From Lysobacterales bacterium (GTDB taxonomy: Bacteria; Pseudomonadota; Gammaproteobacteria; Nevskiales; Salinisphaeraceae): DNA of 64,000 nucleotides. The DNA is taken from NCBI GenBank assembly GCA_002715985.1, contig PBAO01000014.1:62362-126361 (forward strand). Reading direction: 5' to 3'. The notes below the pieces were generated by a model. That model searched no databases, was not told where the DNA came from, and saw nothing but the letters and a program-made list of their open reading frames with translations. Below, piece after piece: positions 25,370-34,931 of this stretch. Each line of letters opens with the position of its first letter. Position 1 is the first letter of the stretch. The translations under genes were made by a program, and so were the position numbers.

Positions 25370-26284
25370 CTACCAGAGGACGCCGTTGACTGGCTCCGGC
25401 ATCTTCGGCGGCTTACGCCCGATACCTTCCATGAGATCGACTTCGATGGTGCAGCACATGGCGTGTAGCGGCAGGTCGTGCGCGGTATTGGCGAAGGGGT
25501 CGACCAAGTCGTCGCCGATGCGCAGTGCCGCCAGAAACATCAGCGCGACGAGTGATGAGCCGATCGGTGTCCAGATGCCCAGATACGGGGCCATACCGAT
25601 TGGCAGGAACACACAGAACACGCGCACGAAAAGCTGCGGAAACAGACGATACTGCATGGGCAGCGGGGTCTTCTTGATCCGCTCCATGCCGCCCTGGGAG
25701 TCGAGGATATCGATGAATATGGCCTCGATACGGTTCTGTTGCATGGTGTCGATATAGCCTTCCCGGCGGGCTTGTTCGACGGCCATTGCAGAGTCGTTCA
25801 TCAGGGCATTGGCGGCGTTGGTGAACTTCAACGCGTGATCGGCGTCGGCCTTGTCGAGCAGTCGTCGTGCCGGCTCTTCCCGATCGGTGCCGCGCAGCTG
25901 GCAGCGCAGCACGTGGACATAGGCACACTGGTTGATAATGACGCGATCCCGCAGTGCCCGCGCGCGCTCGTCCGCGGCGCCGATGAACGACAGGGCACAG
26001 CGGTTGATGTTGCGCGAGGCGTTGATCATCAACCCCCAGAGAATACGGCCTTCCCACCAGCGCGCGTACGCCGAGTTCGATCGAAAGCCCAGAAACAGCG
26101 CAACGACCGTACCGAACAGAGTCAGCGTGGTTTTCGATAGCGCAGAAGACTGGAAATCGGTATAACCTTCGGGCTGTGCAAAGTAGACGATGGTTACCAG
26201 CACGTCCCAAAAAAACATGACAGTCAGCGGCCGCCACAGGTCGGTGAAGATCTGTCTAAATCGAGGGATGGTAGGGATGATCAT
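25370..26284 (-). CDS. bestrophin family (UPF0187) chloride/ion channel
   Basis: The 304-residue membrane protein shows the bacterial bestrophin pattern: LFGTVVALFLGFRSNSAYARWWEGR near residue 65, then an amphipathic central part and the C-terminal signature DLVDPFANTAHDLPLHAMC. Family members form pentameric anion- or cation-selective channels in the inner membrane. It stands alone between a tRNA gene and DUF2501. A role in chloride or volume homeostasis is inferred from the family. Confidence 0.9.
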   Translation of the reverse strand: MIIPTIPRFRQIFTDLWRPLTVMFFWDVLVTIVYFAQPEGYTDFQSSALSKTTLTLFGTVVALFLGFRSNSAYARWWEGRILWGLMINASRNINRCALSFIGAADERARALRDRVIINQCAYVHVLRCQLRGTDREEPARRLLDKADADHALKFTNAANALMNDSAMAVEQARREGYIDTMQQNRIEAIFIDILDSQGGMERIKKTPLPMQYRLFPQLFVRVFCVFLPIGMAPYLGIWTPIGSSLVALMFLAALRIGDDLVDPFANTAHDLPLHAMCCTIEVDLMEGIGRKPPKMPEPVNGVLW

Positions 26285-26476
26285 GGCAATCCTTCGAAAC
26301 GATGGTAATCAAAGCTGCGACTGGCGCAGGCAAATCGTATATCAGTCAAATCATACCGGGTTGTGATTCGGCCGCGTCTGACGGTGACTGCGAGCGGCCG
26401 TGCAATACGCCGATTGTCGCGACTGGTGCGATTCGGTTAGAAAAATGTGTCCGGCAACTTCTTTAGGACGTCATCC

Positions 26477-26953
26477 ATGTCTTTGAATTCTTCGGTCGCG
26501 GCGGTGCTGGCATCGCTTTCTCTACTGGCTGTCGCCACCACGACGAGTTTTGCCCAGGACAAGATCGAAACCGATTACCCGAATGAAACCCGGGCCTCGG
26601 CCGACCACAACATGACCCCGGCCCCGGCCGGAAGTGCCTTGCTGAGCCAGTTGGTGACCGGCTCGTTTGAGCTCGGCGCGCCGGCCAATATCGCCGGTGT
26701 GCTTGATTACTGTAACGACCGGGGGCTGGCCGACAACGCGACGCAGAGGACCGCTGAAGCGCTGATCGAAGCACAAGGCGGGCGCGAAGTTGTCTCGCAG
26801 GAGGCCGGGTTCATCCACGGCCGGAAGGGTATTCTGACCAGTGCCCAGGATCGGCACTTCACGCTCGATAAAGCCGATGACGATACGGCCCGTCGCCTGT
26901 GCGCGCGCATCGGGACCAAGGCGAGCGCGCTATTTCTGAGCGGCACGCCGTAG
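26477..26953 (+). CDS. DUF2501 (YjjA-like) secreted protein
   Basis: The 158-residue precursor has a signal peptide (AAVLASLSLLAVATTTSFA, cleavage after SFA). The mature part ANIAGVLDYCNDRGL and a second Cys in ARRLCARIG fit the DUF2501/YjjA pattern of small periplasmic proteins with unknown function. The ATG at 26477 is chosen because it starts a standard signal peptide and has AGGA upstream; an ATG at 26447 would add ten residues. Confidence 0.75.
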   Translation: MSLNSSVAAVLASLSLLAVATTTSFAQDKIETDYPNETRASADHNMTPAPAGSALLSQLVTGSFELGAPANIAGVLDYCNDRGLADNATQRTAEALIEAQGGREVVSQEAGFIHGRKGILTSAQDRHFTLDKADDDTARRLCARIGTKASALFLSGTP

Positions 26954-27085
26954 CAGTGATCGCCGGCCGTCGATCGGTGTTTTCAATCGTCGACGGCCGA
27001 TCAATGAAAAGCGCCGTGATAAGGATTGATCACGGCGGATTTCTGGTACAAAAGACAAGATGTCTTTTCGGATCGGAAAACCGCC

Positions 27086-29419
27086 ATGAGCCAGCGTCTT
27101 GATGCACTGATCGACAGCCAGCACCTACGGCCACTGCTGCCGGTGATCTATATCGCCTGGGCCGATGGCACGCTCGCCAACGAGGAAGGCCAGCGCATCC
27201 GCGAACTGGCCGGGACGATCGGCCCGTTGGGCAGCGATGACGCGCGCGTGCTTGACGAGTGGTTATCGCCACAGGCTGCGCCTTCGGCCACCGAATGTTC
27301 GGTGCTGCGCCGGCGTATTCGCGAACAGGTGCGTCATCGCCAGCCCTCGTTGGCCGCCATGTCAGCGGCCATGAACGGCGCCGACAGCACACAGGTCACG
27401 GATGCCGTCGGGCGCTATGCCAAGGAGCGCAACATCAGCGGCATGGGCGTGTCGTCCGAGATCTTTCAGGATGCCGGCCAGCCGGTCGGCCAGTCGTTCA
27501 ACGAGCAGCCGTCGCGGTTCAATCCGGCCCGTGTTCAGGCCGTGCTTGAAGGCGACTATGCCCATGAATGGCAACAGGTTCGTGACATCCTGGAACACGA
27601 TGTCTTTGCCTACGCCTACGATGAAACCAGCGAGGCCGCGCGTGCGCGGGTGCTGCGCTGGCTGCAACACTTGGCCGAGCATCGCGATATGGCGGCCTCG
27701 GCGCTGCCAGAAAGCGTGGGCGGGCAGGGCAATATGGCCGGCTTCATCCATGTCTTCATGGCGCTTGCCATGTTCGATCTGTCGCTGGTGGTGAAATTCG
27801 GCGTGCAGTTCGGTCTGTTCGGCGGCAGCATTATCTTTCTGGGCAACGACGAGCACCACAAGACCTATCTGCCCGATATCGCTTCGCTGGATCTGCTCGG
27901 CGGGTTTGCCATGACCGAATCCGGCCACGGCTCGAACGTGCAGGAGCTGGAAACCACGGCGACTTACGATCCGGCCACGCAAGAGTTCGTGCTCAATACG
28001 CCCACCATGTCGGCACGCAAGGAGTGGATCGGCAACGCGGCCCGCGACGGCCACGCGGCCACCGTGTTCGCCCAGCTCAACACCGGCGGCGAAAGCTATG
28101 GCGTCCATGCCTTTGTGGTGCCGATTCGTACCGATGACGGCCAGGCCGCGCCCGGCGTGCGTATCGAGGACTGCGGGCCCAAGATGGGCCTGGTCGGCGT
28201 CGATAACGGCCGGCTCTACTTCGACCAGGTTCGTATTCCACGCAAGAACCTGCTCGATCGCTACGCGGTGGTACAACCCGACGGCACCTACGAAAGCCCG
28301 ATCGCCTCGGATAATAAACGGTTCTTCACGATGCTGGGCACGCTCGTGGGCGGGCGCATCAGCGTGGCCTCGGCCTGTGTCACCGCAGCCAAGAAGGCTT
28401 TGACCATCGCCACCCGCTACGGCGCGTTGCGGCGTCAGTTCGGCGGCGACGATGGCAAGGAGCTGCGGGTTCTCGATTATCGAACGCATCAGATGCGTTT
28501 GTTTCCAAAGATCGCCCACACCTATGCCCTGCATTTCGCGATCGAGGATCTGATCGAGCAGTTCCGCAATCGGACCGAGGCCGACTCGCGGCATATCGAA
28601 ACGCTGGCCGCGGGGCTCAAATCAATGGCCTCGTGGGAGGCGATCGATGCCTGCCAGCAGGCACGCGAGTGTTGTGGTGGTCTGGGGTTTCTCTCGGAGA
28701 ACCAGATCGCCACCGTGCGCCGCGATATCGATGTGTTCGCGACATTCGAGGGCGACAACACGGTGCTCATGCAGCTGCTGGCCAAGAACAAGCTGGCCAG
28801 CTATGCCAAGGGCTTTGAACAGAATCTGGTGGCCACCATCGCCAAGGAGCTGGCCGGCAAGGCCCGCACCGAACTGCTCGAGGGCAACCCGGTCATTCAG
28901 CGCAAGACCGACGAAGACCACCTGCGGGATGCCGATTTTCATCTCGAGGTGCTCAAACTGCGGGCGCACAACATGCTGGTCTCGGCCGCACGCCGTATCC
29001 GCAAGCGCATCACCGACGGCATGGAGCCGTTCATCGCGTTCACGGATATCCAGGATCATCTGATGGCCTACGCCAAGGCTGACATGGAGCACCATATCGC
29101 GGTGTGTTTTGCCAAACGCGTGGCCGCGCTCGAGGCGGGGCCCACCCGTGACGCGCTGGAGACCATGCGCCAGTTGGCCGCCGTTGACACGATCTATGCC
29201 GATTCTGCGTGGTATCTCGACCAGGGTTATTTTCAGCCCACTAAACGCAAGGCACTACGACGTCTACGGATAAAGCTGCTCGATGAAATCCGGCCGGATG
29301 CGCTGGGCTACGTCGAGGCTTTCGCGATTCCCGATGGCTGCCTGTCGGCGCCGATCGCCTTCGAGGACTATATCGGCCGCGAGCCGCTCAAGCATGCCGC
29401 GGATGACGGTGTGGCCTGA
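27086..29419 (+). CDS. acyl-CoA oxidase/dehydrogenase with N-terminal TerB-like domain
   Basis: A 777-residue protein. Residues about 15-75 form a TerB-like helical domain (LLPVIYIAWADGTLANEEG). From about 110 onward it follows the acyl-CoA oxidase plan rather than the short dehydrogenases: GGFAMTESGHGSNVQELETT, the FAD-contacting MSARKEWIGNAARDGHAA, KMGLVGVDNGRLYFDQVRIP and FATFEGDNTVLMQLLAKN. An additional 170-residue C-terminal domain is present, as in oxidases. It would oxidise acyl-CoA at the alpha-beta bond, with electrons going to oxygen or ETF; which acceptor is not clear from sequence. The ATG at 27086 begins the TerB-like domain. Confidence 0.88.
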   Translation: MSQRLDALIDSQHLRPLLPVIYIAWADGTLANEEGQRIRELAGTIGPLGSDDARVLDEWLSPQAAPSATECSVLRRRIREQVRHRQPSLAAMSAAMNGADSTQVTDAVGRYAKERNISGMGVSSEIFQDAGQPVGQSFNEQPSRFNPARVQAVLEGDYAHEWQQVRDILEHDVFAYAYDETSEAARARVLRWLQHLAEHRDMAASALPESVGGQGNMAGFIHVFMALAMFDLSLVVKFGVQFGLFGGSIIFLGNDEHHKTYLPDIASLDLLGGFAMTESGHGSNVQELETTATYDPATQEFVLNTPTMSARKEWIGNAARDGHAATVFAQLNTGGESYGVHAFVVPIRTDDGQAAPGVRIEDCGPKMGLVGVDNGRLYFDQVRIPRKNLLDRYAVVQPDGTYESPIASDNKRFFTMLGTLVGGRISVASACVTAAKKALTIATRYGALRRQFGGDDGKELRVLDYRTHQMRLFPKIAHTYALHFAIEDLIEQFRNRTEADSRHIETLAAGLKSMASWEAIDACQQARECCGGLGFLSENQIATVRRDIDVFATFEGDNTVLMQLLAKNKLASYAKGFEQNLVATIAKELAGKARTELLEGNPVIQRKTDEDHLRDADFHLEVLKLRAHNMLVSAARRIRKRITDGMEPFIAFTDIQDHLMAYAKADMEHHIAVCFAKRVAALEAGPTRDALETMRQLAAVDTIYADSAWYLDQGYFQPTKRKALRRLRIKLLDEIRPDALGYVEAFAIPDGCLSAPIAFEDYIGREPLKHAADDGVA

Positions 29420-29522
29420 ATGACATCCGGGCTGCGTGCGACGCCGCGGCCCCGTCGGCGCATCCAGGCCGCCACGGCCGGTATATGGTGTGGACCAGGC
29501 TCCCGACATCGAGAAATAACTG

Positions 29523-29777
29523 ATGCGAAACACCGATGACCGCCGCGCGACCTATCACCAGAGTCGCCAAAAGGCACTGGCCCAAGCCGACAGCCGGCTG
29601 GCTGTCGAAGCCGTGCGTCTGCAGGCTGAAGCCGTGGCGGCGGTAACCGACTGGCCCGAGTTCAAAGAGCTTGCCGAGCAAGCGATCCGCAAGGAAGAGG
29701 AACTCGGGGGCCAGGGCAATGGGGATGAGCAATCGCGTATGCCACCGGCCGACATGGGCGATGTGAACCACGAGTAA
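29523..29777 (+). CDS. hypothetical small hydrophilic protein
   Basis: An 84-residue, strongly charged, probably helical protein (SRLAVEAVRLQAEAVAAVTD followed by WPEFKELAEQAIRKEEEL) with an acidic Gly, Asn and Pro tail. No family recognised. A GAGAAA sequence lies nine bases before the ATG. The codon pattern agrees better with coding than the antisense frames do. It sits about 100 bases after the acyl-CoA oxidase gene. Confidence 0.55.
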   Translation: MRNTDDRRATYHQSRQKALAQADSRLAVEAVRLQAEAVAAVTDWPEFKELAEQAIRKEEELGGQGNGDEQSRMPPADMGDVNHE

Positions 29778-29827
29778 CGGCGCCTGGTATCGTCAAGCGT
29801 GCGTCGTTGACCGGCGCGCTTTCATGA

Positions 29828-30217
29828 TCAGTCGTCCGGAGGGTGCCATTCGGGGCCGAACCCGCCCAGTGTCGGGTGGTACATCTCATCGGCTGTGTGC
29901 TGGGTGAATTCGATGTTCACCCGCTCGGCCGGCAATCCGAGCCGGGCTTCGCACACGACGAGCAGGGCCCGGGCCAATGCGTCTCGCTGTGCCGCCGCAC
30001 GGCCACGGCGGATATCACACATGAGCAGGTTCGCCGGCACCGGTCGGTCATCCACGATACGCCAGAGCCCGGCCGGGCCCAGTTCGCGGATGGCCACGCT
30101 GATACGCCGACGATCCATCTGCATGTGCGTGGCATAGCAGTCGGCCAGTGCACTCGAGAACGCCGCCTTCTCATCGCAAGAGAATGCCCGGCTCGTATCA
30201 AGTTGTAGATAAGGCAT
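29828..30217 (-). CDS. tautomerase superfamily protein (4-OT/MIF-like)
   Basis: The 129-residue protein begins MPYLQLDTSRAF, giving the N-terminal catalytic Pro after Met removal. It has the duplicated beta-alpha-beta pattern of longer tautomerases, with RRISVAIRELGPAGLWRIVD and EARLGLPAERVNIEFTQHTA. The ATG at 30217 is fixed by this N-terminus and by AAGGTGA upstream; the long frame extension is not homologous. Such enzymes tautomerise or hydrate keto-enol acids, often in aromatic catabolism. The physiological substrate is unknown. Confidence 0.82.
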   Translation of the reverse strand: MPYLQLDTSRAFSCDEKAAFSSALADCYATHMQMDRRRISVAIRELGPAGLWRIVDDRPVPANLLMCDIRRGRAAAQRDALARALLVVCEARLGLPAERVNIEFTQHTADEMYHPTLGGFGPEWHPPDD

Positions 30218-30632
30218 AGATCGCGTCACCTTGCAATTGCGCAGTTCGCGCCTGTCCGGGGCTCTGTCGTTGCCGCCGTGCTGTATTTCTTGGCTCGGCA
30301 CATCGCGATAACCCGTCATCGCGTTCGCGAAACGCGATCTGAACAACTCACAAAATCTGTGGATAAAGCCGTGGGTGAATCGTCCTATCGCCTGCCACAC
30401 GGGAGCTCAAGCACGCGTGGTCAATTCTTGGCCAAAGTATCGACACCCTGACGAGGGCGATTACGTCAATACAAGCACGCTGAAAAGATACGCGATTTTT
30501 AGCTTGCCGAATACGCTGATCGCGTGTAAGTCCCGGTCGTGAAAGACCCATTGCGACCATCGGCCTCTACAGCCGGGGCGCACGCGCGGCTAGGCTATGG
30601 TCTTGGAAGAACCAACCACGAAAGGCTATTGC
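30218..30632. other. divergent intergenic region
   Basis: About 415 bases between the divergent tautomerase and AtoE genes. An AT-richer patch near 30470-30520 may hold a promoter, but I cannot assign -35/-10 boxes. A frame open upstream of the AtoE start (from 30597) is probably untranslated leader. Confidence 0.4.
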
Positions 30633-31943
30633 ATGCTGCGCTGGCTGTCTCGCCCGGCGGTACGGCTGGTCGAGCGTTACTTGCCCGACCCGTACGTGTT
30701 CGTACTCATCCTCACGCTGGTGGCAGCCGGGGCAGCGGTCGCGGCTACGCCGACGAGTGCTCACGCGGTGCTGCGAATCTGGGGCGACGGCTTCTGGAGC
30801 CTGCTCGCCTTTTCCATGCAGATGCTGCTGGTGTTGATCAGCGGTTTCATGCTGGCGCACTCGCCGCCCGTGGCTCGTCTTCTCGATACGGCCGCGCAAC
30901 GCGTTCACAGCGCTGCGACGGCGATCATCTGCGTCACCCTGGTCTCGTTGGCGGCAAGCTGGCTCAACTGGGGGTTTGGCCTGGTTGTCGGCGCCCTGTT
31001 CGCGAAGGCGCTGGCTCGGCACGTGCGGGTGGATTACCGACTCCTGGTGGCCAGCGCCTATTCGGGGTTCGTCGTCTGGCACGGCGGGCTGGCCGGCTCG
31101 ATCCCCTTGACTATCGCCACCCCGGGACACTTCACCGCCGATAGCATCGGCGTGATCGATACGAGCCGGACTTTGTTCGCCGGCTTCAATCTGGCGATCG
31201 TGGCCGCGCTATTCGTGGTGATGCCGCTGATCAACCGACTGATGCTGCCGCGGGATGATGAATCGGTCATTGCCTCGCGCGAGGCGCTTGCCGAGCCCTC
31301 GCCGAATCCGGTCTCGCCGGCGCGCCCGGCGGAGTATCTGGAGCACAGTCGTCTGCTGGCCGGCTGTGCGGGGCTGGCGGGGCTGGCTTATCTGGCGGAT
31401 TATTTCTTTCTTCGCGGCCAGGGCCTGAATCTCAATGTCGTCAATTTCCTGTTTCTGATGATGGCGATCGTGCTGCACGGCACGCCCTCGCGTCTGCTGG
31501 CCAGCCTGCAGGCCGGGATTCGCGGCGGGGCCGGCATCGTGATTCAGTTTCCGTTTTATGCCGGCATCATGGCGATCATGACGCAGTCGGGCCTGGCGGA
31601 GGCGTTATCCGGCTGGTTTGCTTCGATCGCCACGGCCGACACGCTGGCGTTCTGGTCGTTCATCAGTGCCGGGATCGTGAATCTGTTCGTACCCTCCGGT
31701 GGTGGCCAGTGGGCGGTTCAGGCGCCGGTGATGATTCCCGCGGCCCAGGCGCTGGGCGCAGACATGCCGCGTATCGCCATGGCGATTGCCTGGGGAGATG
31801 CCTGGACGAACCTGCTGCAACCGTTCTGGGCGCTGCCGGTATTGGCCATCGCCGGGTTGAAGGCTGCCGATATCATGGGGTTCTGCCTGATCCAGTTGTT
31901 TGTCACCGGCATCATCATCGCCGCGGGGCTGACATTCTTATGA
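30633..31943 (+). CDS. AtoE-type short-chain fatty acid transporter
   Basis: The 436-residue membrane protein fits the AtoE family: VERYLPDPYVFVLILTLVAA, SWLNWGFGLVVGALFAKALA, ASAYSGFVVWHGGLAGSIPL, NLFVPSGGGQWAVQAPVMI and AIAWGDAWTNLLQPFWALP. AtoE proteins import acetoacetate, butyrate and related acids for degradation. No atoDAB genes are nearby. The nearest lipid enzyme is the acyl-CoA oxidase-like gene 1.2 kb upstream. The ATG at 30633 has AAAGG upstream and starts the homology. Its end overlaps the convergent YihY gene by six bases. Confidence 0.92.
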   Translation: MLRWLSRPAVRLVERYLPDPYVFVLILTLVAAGAAVAATPTSAHAVLRIWGDGFWSLLAFSMQMLLVLISGFMLAHSPPVARLLDTAAQRVHSAATAIICVTLVSLAASWLNWGFGLVVGALFAKALARHVRVDYRLLVASAYSGFVVWHGGLAGSIPLTIATPGHFTADSIGVIDTSRTLFAGFNLAIVAALFVVMPLINRLMLPRDDESVIASREALAEPSPNPVSPARPAEYLEHSRLLAGCAGLAGLAYLADYFFLRGQGLNLNVVNFLFLMMAIVLHGTPSRLLASLQAGIRGGAGIVIQFPFYAGIMAIMTQSGLAEALSGWFASIATADTLAFWSFISAGIVNLFVPSGGGQWAVQAPVMIPAAQALGADMPRIAMAIAWGDAWTNLLQPFWALPVLAIAGLKAADIMGFCLIQLFVTGIIIAAGLTFL

Positions 31944-32843
31944 GCGCGCACAGTGCATATGGGCCTCGCGCTCGATGCGGGCATTGAACTCTGCCCCCAC
32001 GATCACCGTAACCACGGTCACGTAGGTCAGCGTCAACAGCAGCACCACGCCGGACAGCGAGCCATACATCGCGGTGTAGGAATCCGAGTAGGCCAGAAAC
32101 ACCGAGAACAGGATCGAGGCCACGGTCCAGAACGAGACCACCACACCGGCGCCGATACGCACCCAACGCCAGCGCGGCGGCGGCGCGCGGTCCGGCACCC
32201 AGCGGTACAGAGCCGCCAGGCCGCAGAACAGCATCAGCCCGCCCAGCGTCATGCCGATGGCCCGGGCGAGCTCGCTGAGCGCGAGCGAAGCACCGGCCAC
32301 CTGGGCCCATACGGGCAGGCCGATGGCCAGTAAAGACACGACGAGCAGCCCGCTGATGACCGCCAGCGCCAGGCCGAGCGAACGAAGCAGCGTGCCGCTG
32401 CGTCGCTTAGGCCGGCCGGTCTTGTAAGCGCCGTCCAGGGCAATCATCAGCGCGGCCACCCCCTGCTGAGCACACCAGAGCGCGACCAGCAGGCTGAAGA
32501 TGCCGGCCGCCCAAAGCGTGGAGGTGGAGCGCGAGGTGATCTCCTGCATCTGGCCGATCATCGAAATGACGACGTCGGCCGGCACGAACCCGGCCAAGGC
32601 CTTCATATCGGCCACGACGATACCGGGGTCGGCGAACAGGCCATAGAAAGCCACGAATGCCGATACTGCCGAAAAGATTGCAAACAGCGCCAGGAACGAG
32701 ATCGCCGAAGCATTGACCGTGACCGGTTGATCGCCCATCGAGCGAAACACGGCGATCAGCACATCACGCCATTCGGCCCAGCTGAGCTCGCTGGGCCAGG
32801 GCATGCGGCGGGATTTATCGCCGGGTGGGGCGCGGTGAGACAT
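31938..32843 (-). CDS. YihY/BrkB family integral membrane protein
   Basis: A 301-residue protein with six predicted membrane helices. It shows the family start ASAISFLALFAIFSAVSAFV, then LWAAGIFSLLVALWCAQQGV and, near the end, LLTLTYVTVVTVIVGAEFNA with the conserved Gly-Ala-Glu. This family, once mis-annotated as ribonuclease BN, has no firm function; roles in envelope stability or export have been suggested. The ATG at 32843 is preferred because the frame upstream is not homologous. Confidence 0.88.
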   Translation of the reverse strand: MSHRAPPGDKSRRMPWPSELSWAEWRDVLIAVFRSMGDQPVTVNASAISFLALFAIFSAVSAFVAFYGLFADPGIVVADMKALAGFVPADVVISMIGQMQEITSRSTSTLWAAGIFSLLVALWCAQQGVAALMIALDGAYKTGRPKRRSGTLLRSLGLALAVISGLLVVSLLAIGLPVWAQVAGASLALSELARAIGMTLGGLMLFCGLAALYRWVPDRAPPPRWRWVRIGAGVVVSFWTVASILFSVFLAYSDSYTAMYGSLSGVVLLLTLTYVTVVTVIVGAEFNARIEREAHMHCARS

Positions 32844-32898
32844 TGCGGATCGATCCGTGTTGATAACCGGCCCATGATGCCCGAGGCCGGGCCGAGCA

Positions 32899-33174
32899 TC
32901 ACCAAAGTTCACATGTTTTCGTCTCGGCGATCGGCGCAAGGCCGATCAGGCTGATCGCGACCATGGCCATGACATGAGCGCCGCCCCAGACCGCACCGCC
33001 TGCACACAGCAGGGCTTCGGCGACATGGAGGGCCAGCCACGCTCCGAGGCTGCCAGCCAGGCCATGGGCGATCGGCTGCATCCGTGCAGCACACATCGAT
33101 CGGCAACAGATCGGGCAGCAACGCGCCCATCGGCGCATGGCTTTAGCCCTCGCCGTCAAAACCCGGGCAAGCAA
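32899..33174 (-). CDS. possible small membrane protein
   Basis: A 91-residue frame whose second half is hydrophobic (LGAWLALHVAEALLCAGGAV, HVMAMVAISLIGLAPIA). The first 30 residues are Cys and Arg rich and look like out-of-frame sequence, so any real protein may start later, near residue 32. No family or ribosome site is recognised. It is divergent from the porin gene and could be chance. Confidence 0.25.
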   Translation of the reverse strand: MLARVLTARAKAMRRWARCCPICCRSMCAARMQPIAHGLAGSLGAWLALHVAEALLCAGGAVWGGAHVMAMVAISLIGLAPIAETKTCELW

Positions 33175-33272
33175 GACGAACCCTCGCTGATCGAGCCGTT
33201 GTATTCCGCAGCGTTCATGCTAACCTTCGGCAAGGGACGGCGCCGCGTGCGCCACGATTTAAGGGGAGATCC

Positions 33273-34832
33273 GTGAAGAACGCCATTCTGTGGGGGATGG
33301 CTCTGAGTGCACTGTCGTTGCCGGTACAGGCAATGGATGCCGAGAGCCAGAAGAACATGCGCGCCGAGCTCGAAGCGCTCAAGGCGCAGCTCGAAAAGCT
33401 CGAACCGCTGCGTCAGCGGGTAGACGCGCTCGAATCGCGTCTGGCCGACGACACGTCGGGCACAGAGGCCACCAGCCAACAGACCCAGCTTGCCCAGGGC
33501 AGCGCCGAAGCCGGCGATGCCAGCGGGGGCGGGGCCAGCGGCGACGATGAAAAGGCGACCAACGCCAATAACCCCGATGACACCTCGGGCGCCACGAATG
33601 TCGCTGACAACCCGTCCGGGTACAAGGTCGGTACGGTTGCCGGCGTTCAGTTCAAGACGGGCGCCGGCGCGCCGCGCAGCAAGGAGGATGTGCGCGATAT
33701 CGCCAGCGATGTCTACGAAGAAAAACAGTCCAAGACCGTTCAGGTCGGCGGGGCACTGCGCTATAACGCCACCTACGCCGAGTTCAACGACGCCCAGAAG
33801 GACCGGGGCGGTGATATCGGCCTGGATACGTTTCGTATCAATCTGGACGCCGATATCGACGGCCTGTTGTTCTCGGCCGAGTATCGGTTCTACAACACCT
33901 GGCGCGCGCTACACCATGGCTGGGTGGGCTATGAGTTCAACGACAACCAACATATCGAAATCGGGCTGACGCGTGTGCCGTTCGGGATCCTGCCGTACGC
34001 CTCGAACAATTTCTATTTTTCCAGCAATTACTACACCGGCTTCGAAGACGACTACGATATCGGTGTCAAATACGTGGCCACGCCCGGCCAGTGGAATTTC
34101 CAGGCCGCGTTTTTCAAGAACTCGGAAAACAACGGCAACGACCGCTACTCGGTTGATCCGATCGGCATCATGCCGCAGATCAACGACGACGACGGCAACG
34201 CCGTGGCCGCCACGCAGGCCGCAGGGGGGCTGGCCCGTAACAACGTCGTCGACGGCTATGGCCAGTCGGTGCAGGAAACCAACACCACCAACCTACGTGC
34301 GGCTTACAACTGGCAACACGCCAAGGACTACGTCAGTGAGATCGGTGTTTCCGGCCAGTACGGTTTCCTCTACAACGATGCCACCACCGAGTACTACGGC
34401 GACAACCTGGCCGGCGCGCTGCACCTGCACGGCAACTACGGCCCTTGGGAGATCATGCTCGAGGCCGCGCGCTATGAGTATGACCTGGATGGCAACGAGA
34501 ACGTGCTGGGCACCGGGTTCTTCAACAGCAACTACGTGATCTCCACCGAGGCCACAAGCTGGCTGGGTAACGTCAGTTATACCTTCCAGCTGGACTTCGG
34601 CCCGTTCGACAGCCTGGAGGTGTACAACGATTACACCTACGTGGGCAACAAGTCGGGTGGATTGCCCAATACGTGGCAGAACGTCACCGGGGCGGCGCTG
34701 GCCGCGGGCAATCTGTACACCTATTTCGATCTGATTCAGGGCAAGAACGAGCCTTTCGTCAATGGCTCGCTGGTCGGCGATCGGCCCAAGACCCAGACCC
34801 TGTTCAATATCAACATGGGCTATTACTTCTAG
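33273..34832 (+). CDS. large outer-membrane porin with N-terminal coiled coil
   Basis: The 519-residue precursor has a signal peptide (ILWGMALSALSLPVQA), a periplasmic coiled coil at about 25-60 (RAELEALKAQLEKLEPLRQR) and an acidic, Gly/Ser/Asn-rich linker to about 115. A beta-barrel rich in alternating aromatic residues follows and ends in the outer-membrane C-terminal Phe (INMGYYF). The layout resembles DcaP-like or OprO/P-type porins, in which the coiled coil trimerises or reaches the cell wall; the substrate cannot be named. The GTG start follows AAGGGGAG. The protein is strongly acidic, consistent with a saline habitat. Confidence 0.85.
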   Translation: MKNAILWGMALSALSLPVQAMDAESQKNMRAELEALKAQLEKLEPLRQRVDALESRLADDTSGTEATSQQTQLAQGSAEAGDASGGGASGDDEKATNANNPDDTSGATNVADNPSGYKVGTVAGVQFKTGAGAPRSKEDVRDIASDVYEEKQSKTVQVGGALRYNATYAEFNDAQKDRGGDIGLDTFRINLDADIDGLLFSAEYRFYNTWRALHHGWVGYEFNDNQHIEIGLTRVPFGILPYASNNFYFSSNYYTGFEDDYDIGVKYVATPGQWNFQAAFFKNSENNGNDRYSVDPIGIMPQINDDDGNAVAATQAAGGLARNNVVDGYGQSVQETNTTNLRAAYNWQHAKDYVSEIGVSGQYGFLYNDATTEYYGDNLAGALHLHGNYGPWEIMLEAARYEYDLDGNENVLGTGFFNSNYVISTEATSWLGNVSYTFQLDFGPFDSLEVYNDYTYVGNKSGGLPNTWQNVTGAALAAGNLYTYFDLIQGKNEPFVNGSLVGDRPKTQTLFNINMGYYF

Positions 34833-34931
34833 GCTGGATGGCCACCGCGCCGGCCTTTAACAGGCCACGCGGTGGTGGGCGCCGATTAATGCGGTAGGCT
34901 CGGCAAATTGTCGTGACGATGACTTGTCCCT

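Noticed and set aside
31938-32843. Ribonuclease BN annotation for the YihY-like protein
   Set aside because: This old family name came from a mistaken assignment; the protein is a multi-helix membrane protein with no RNase motif.
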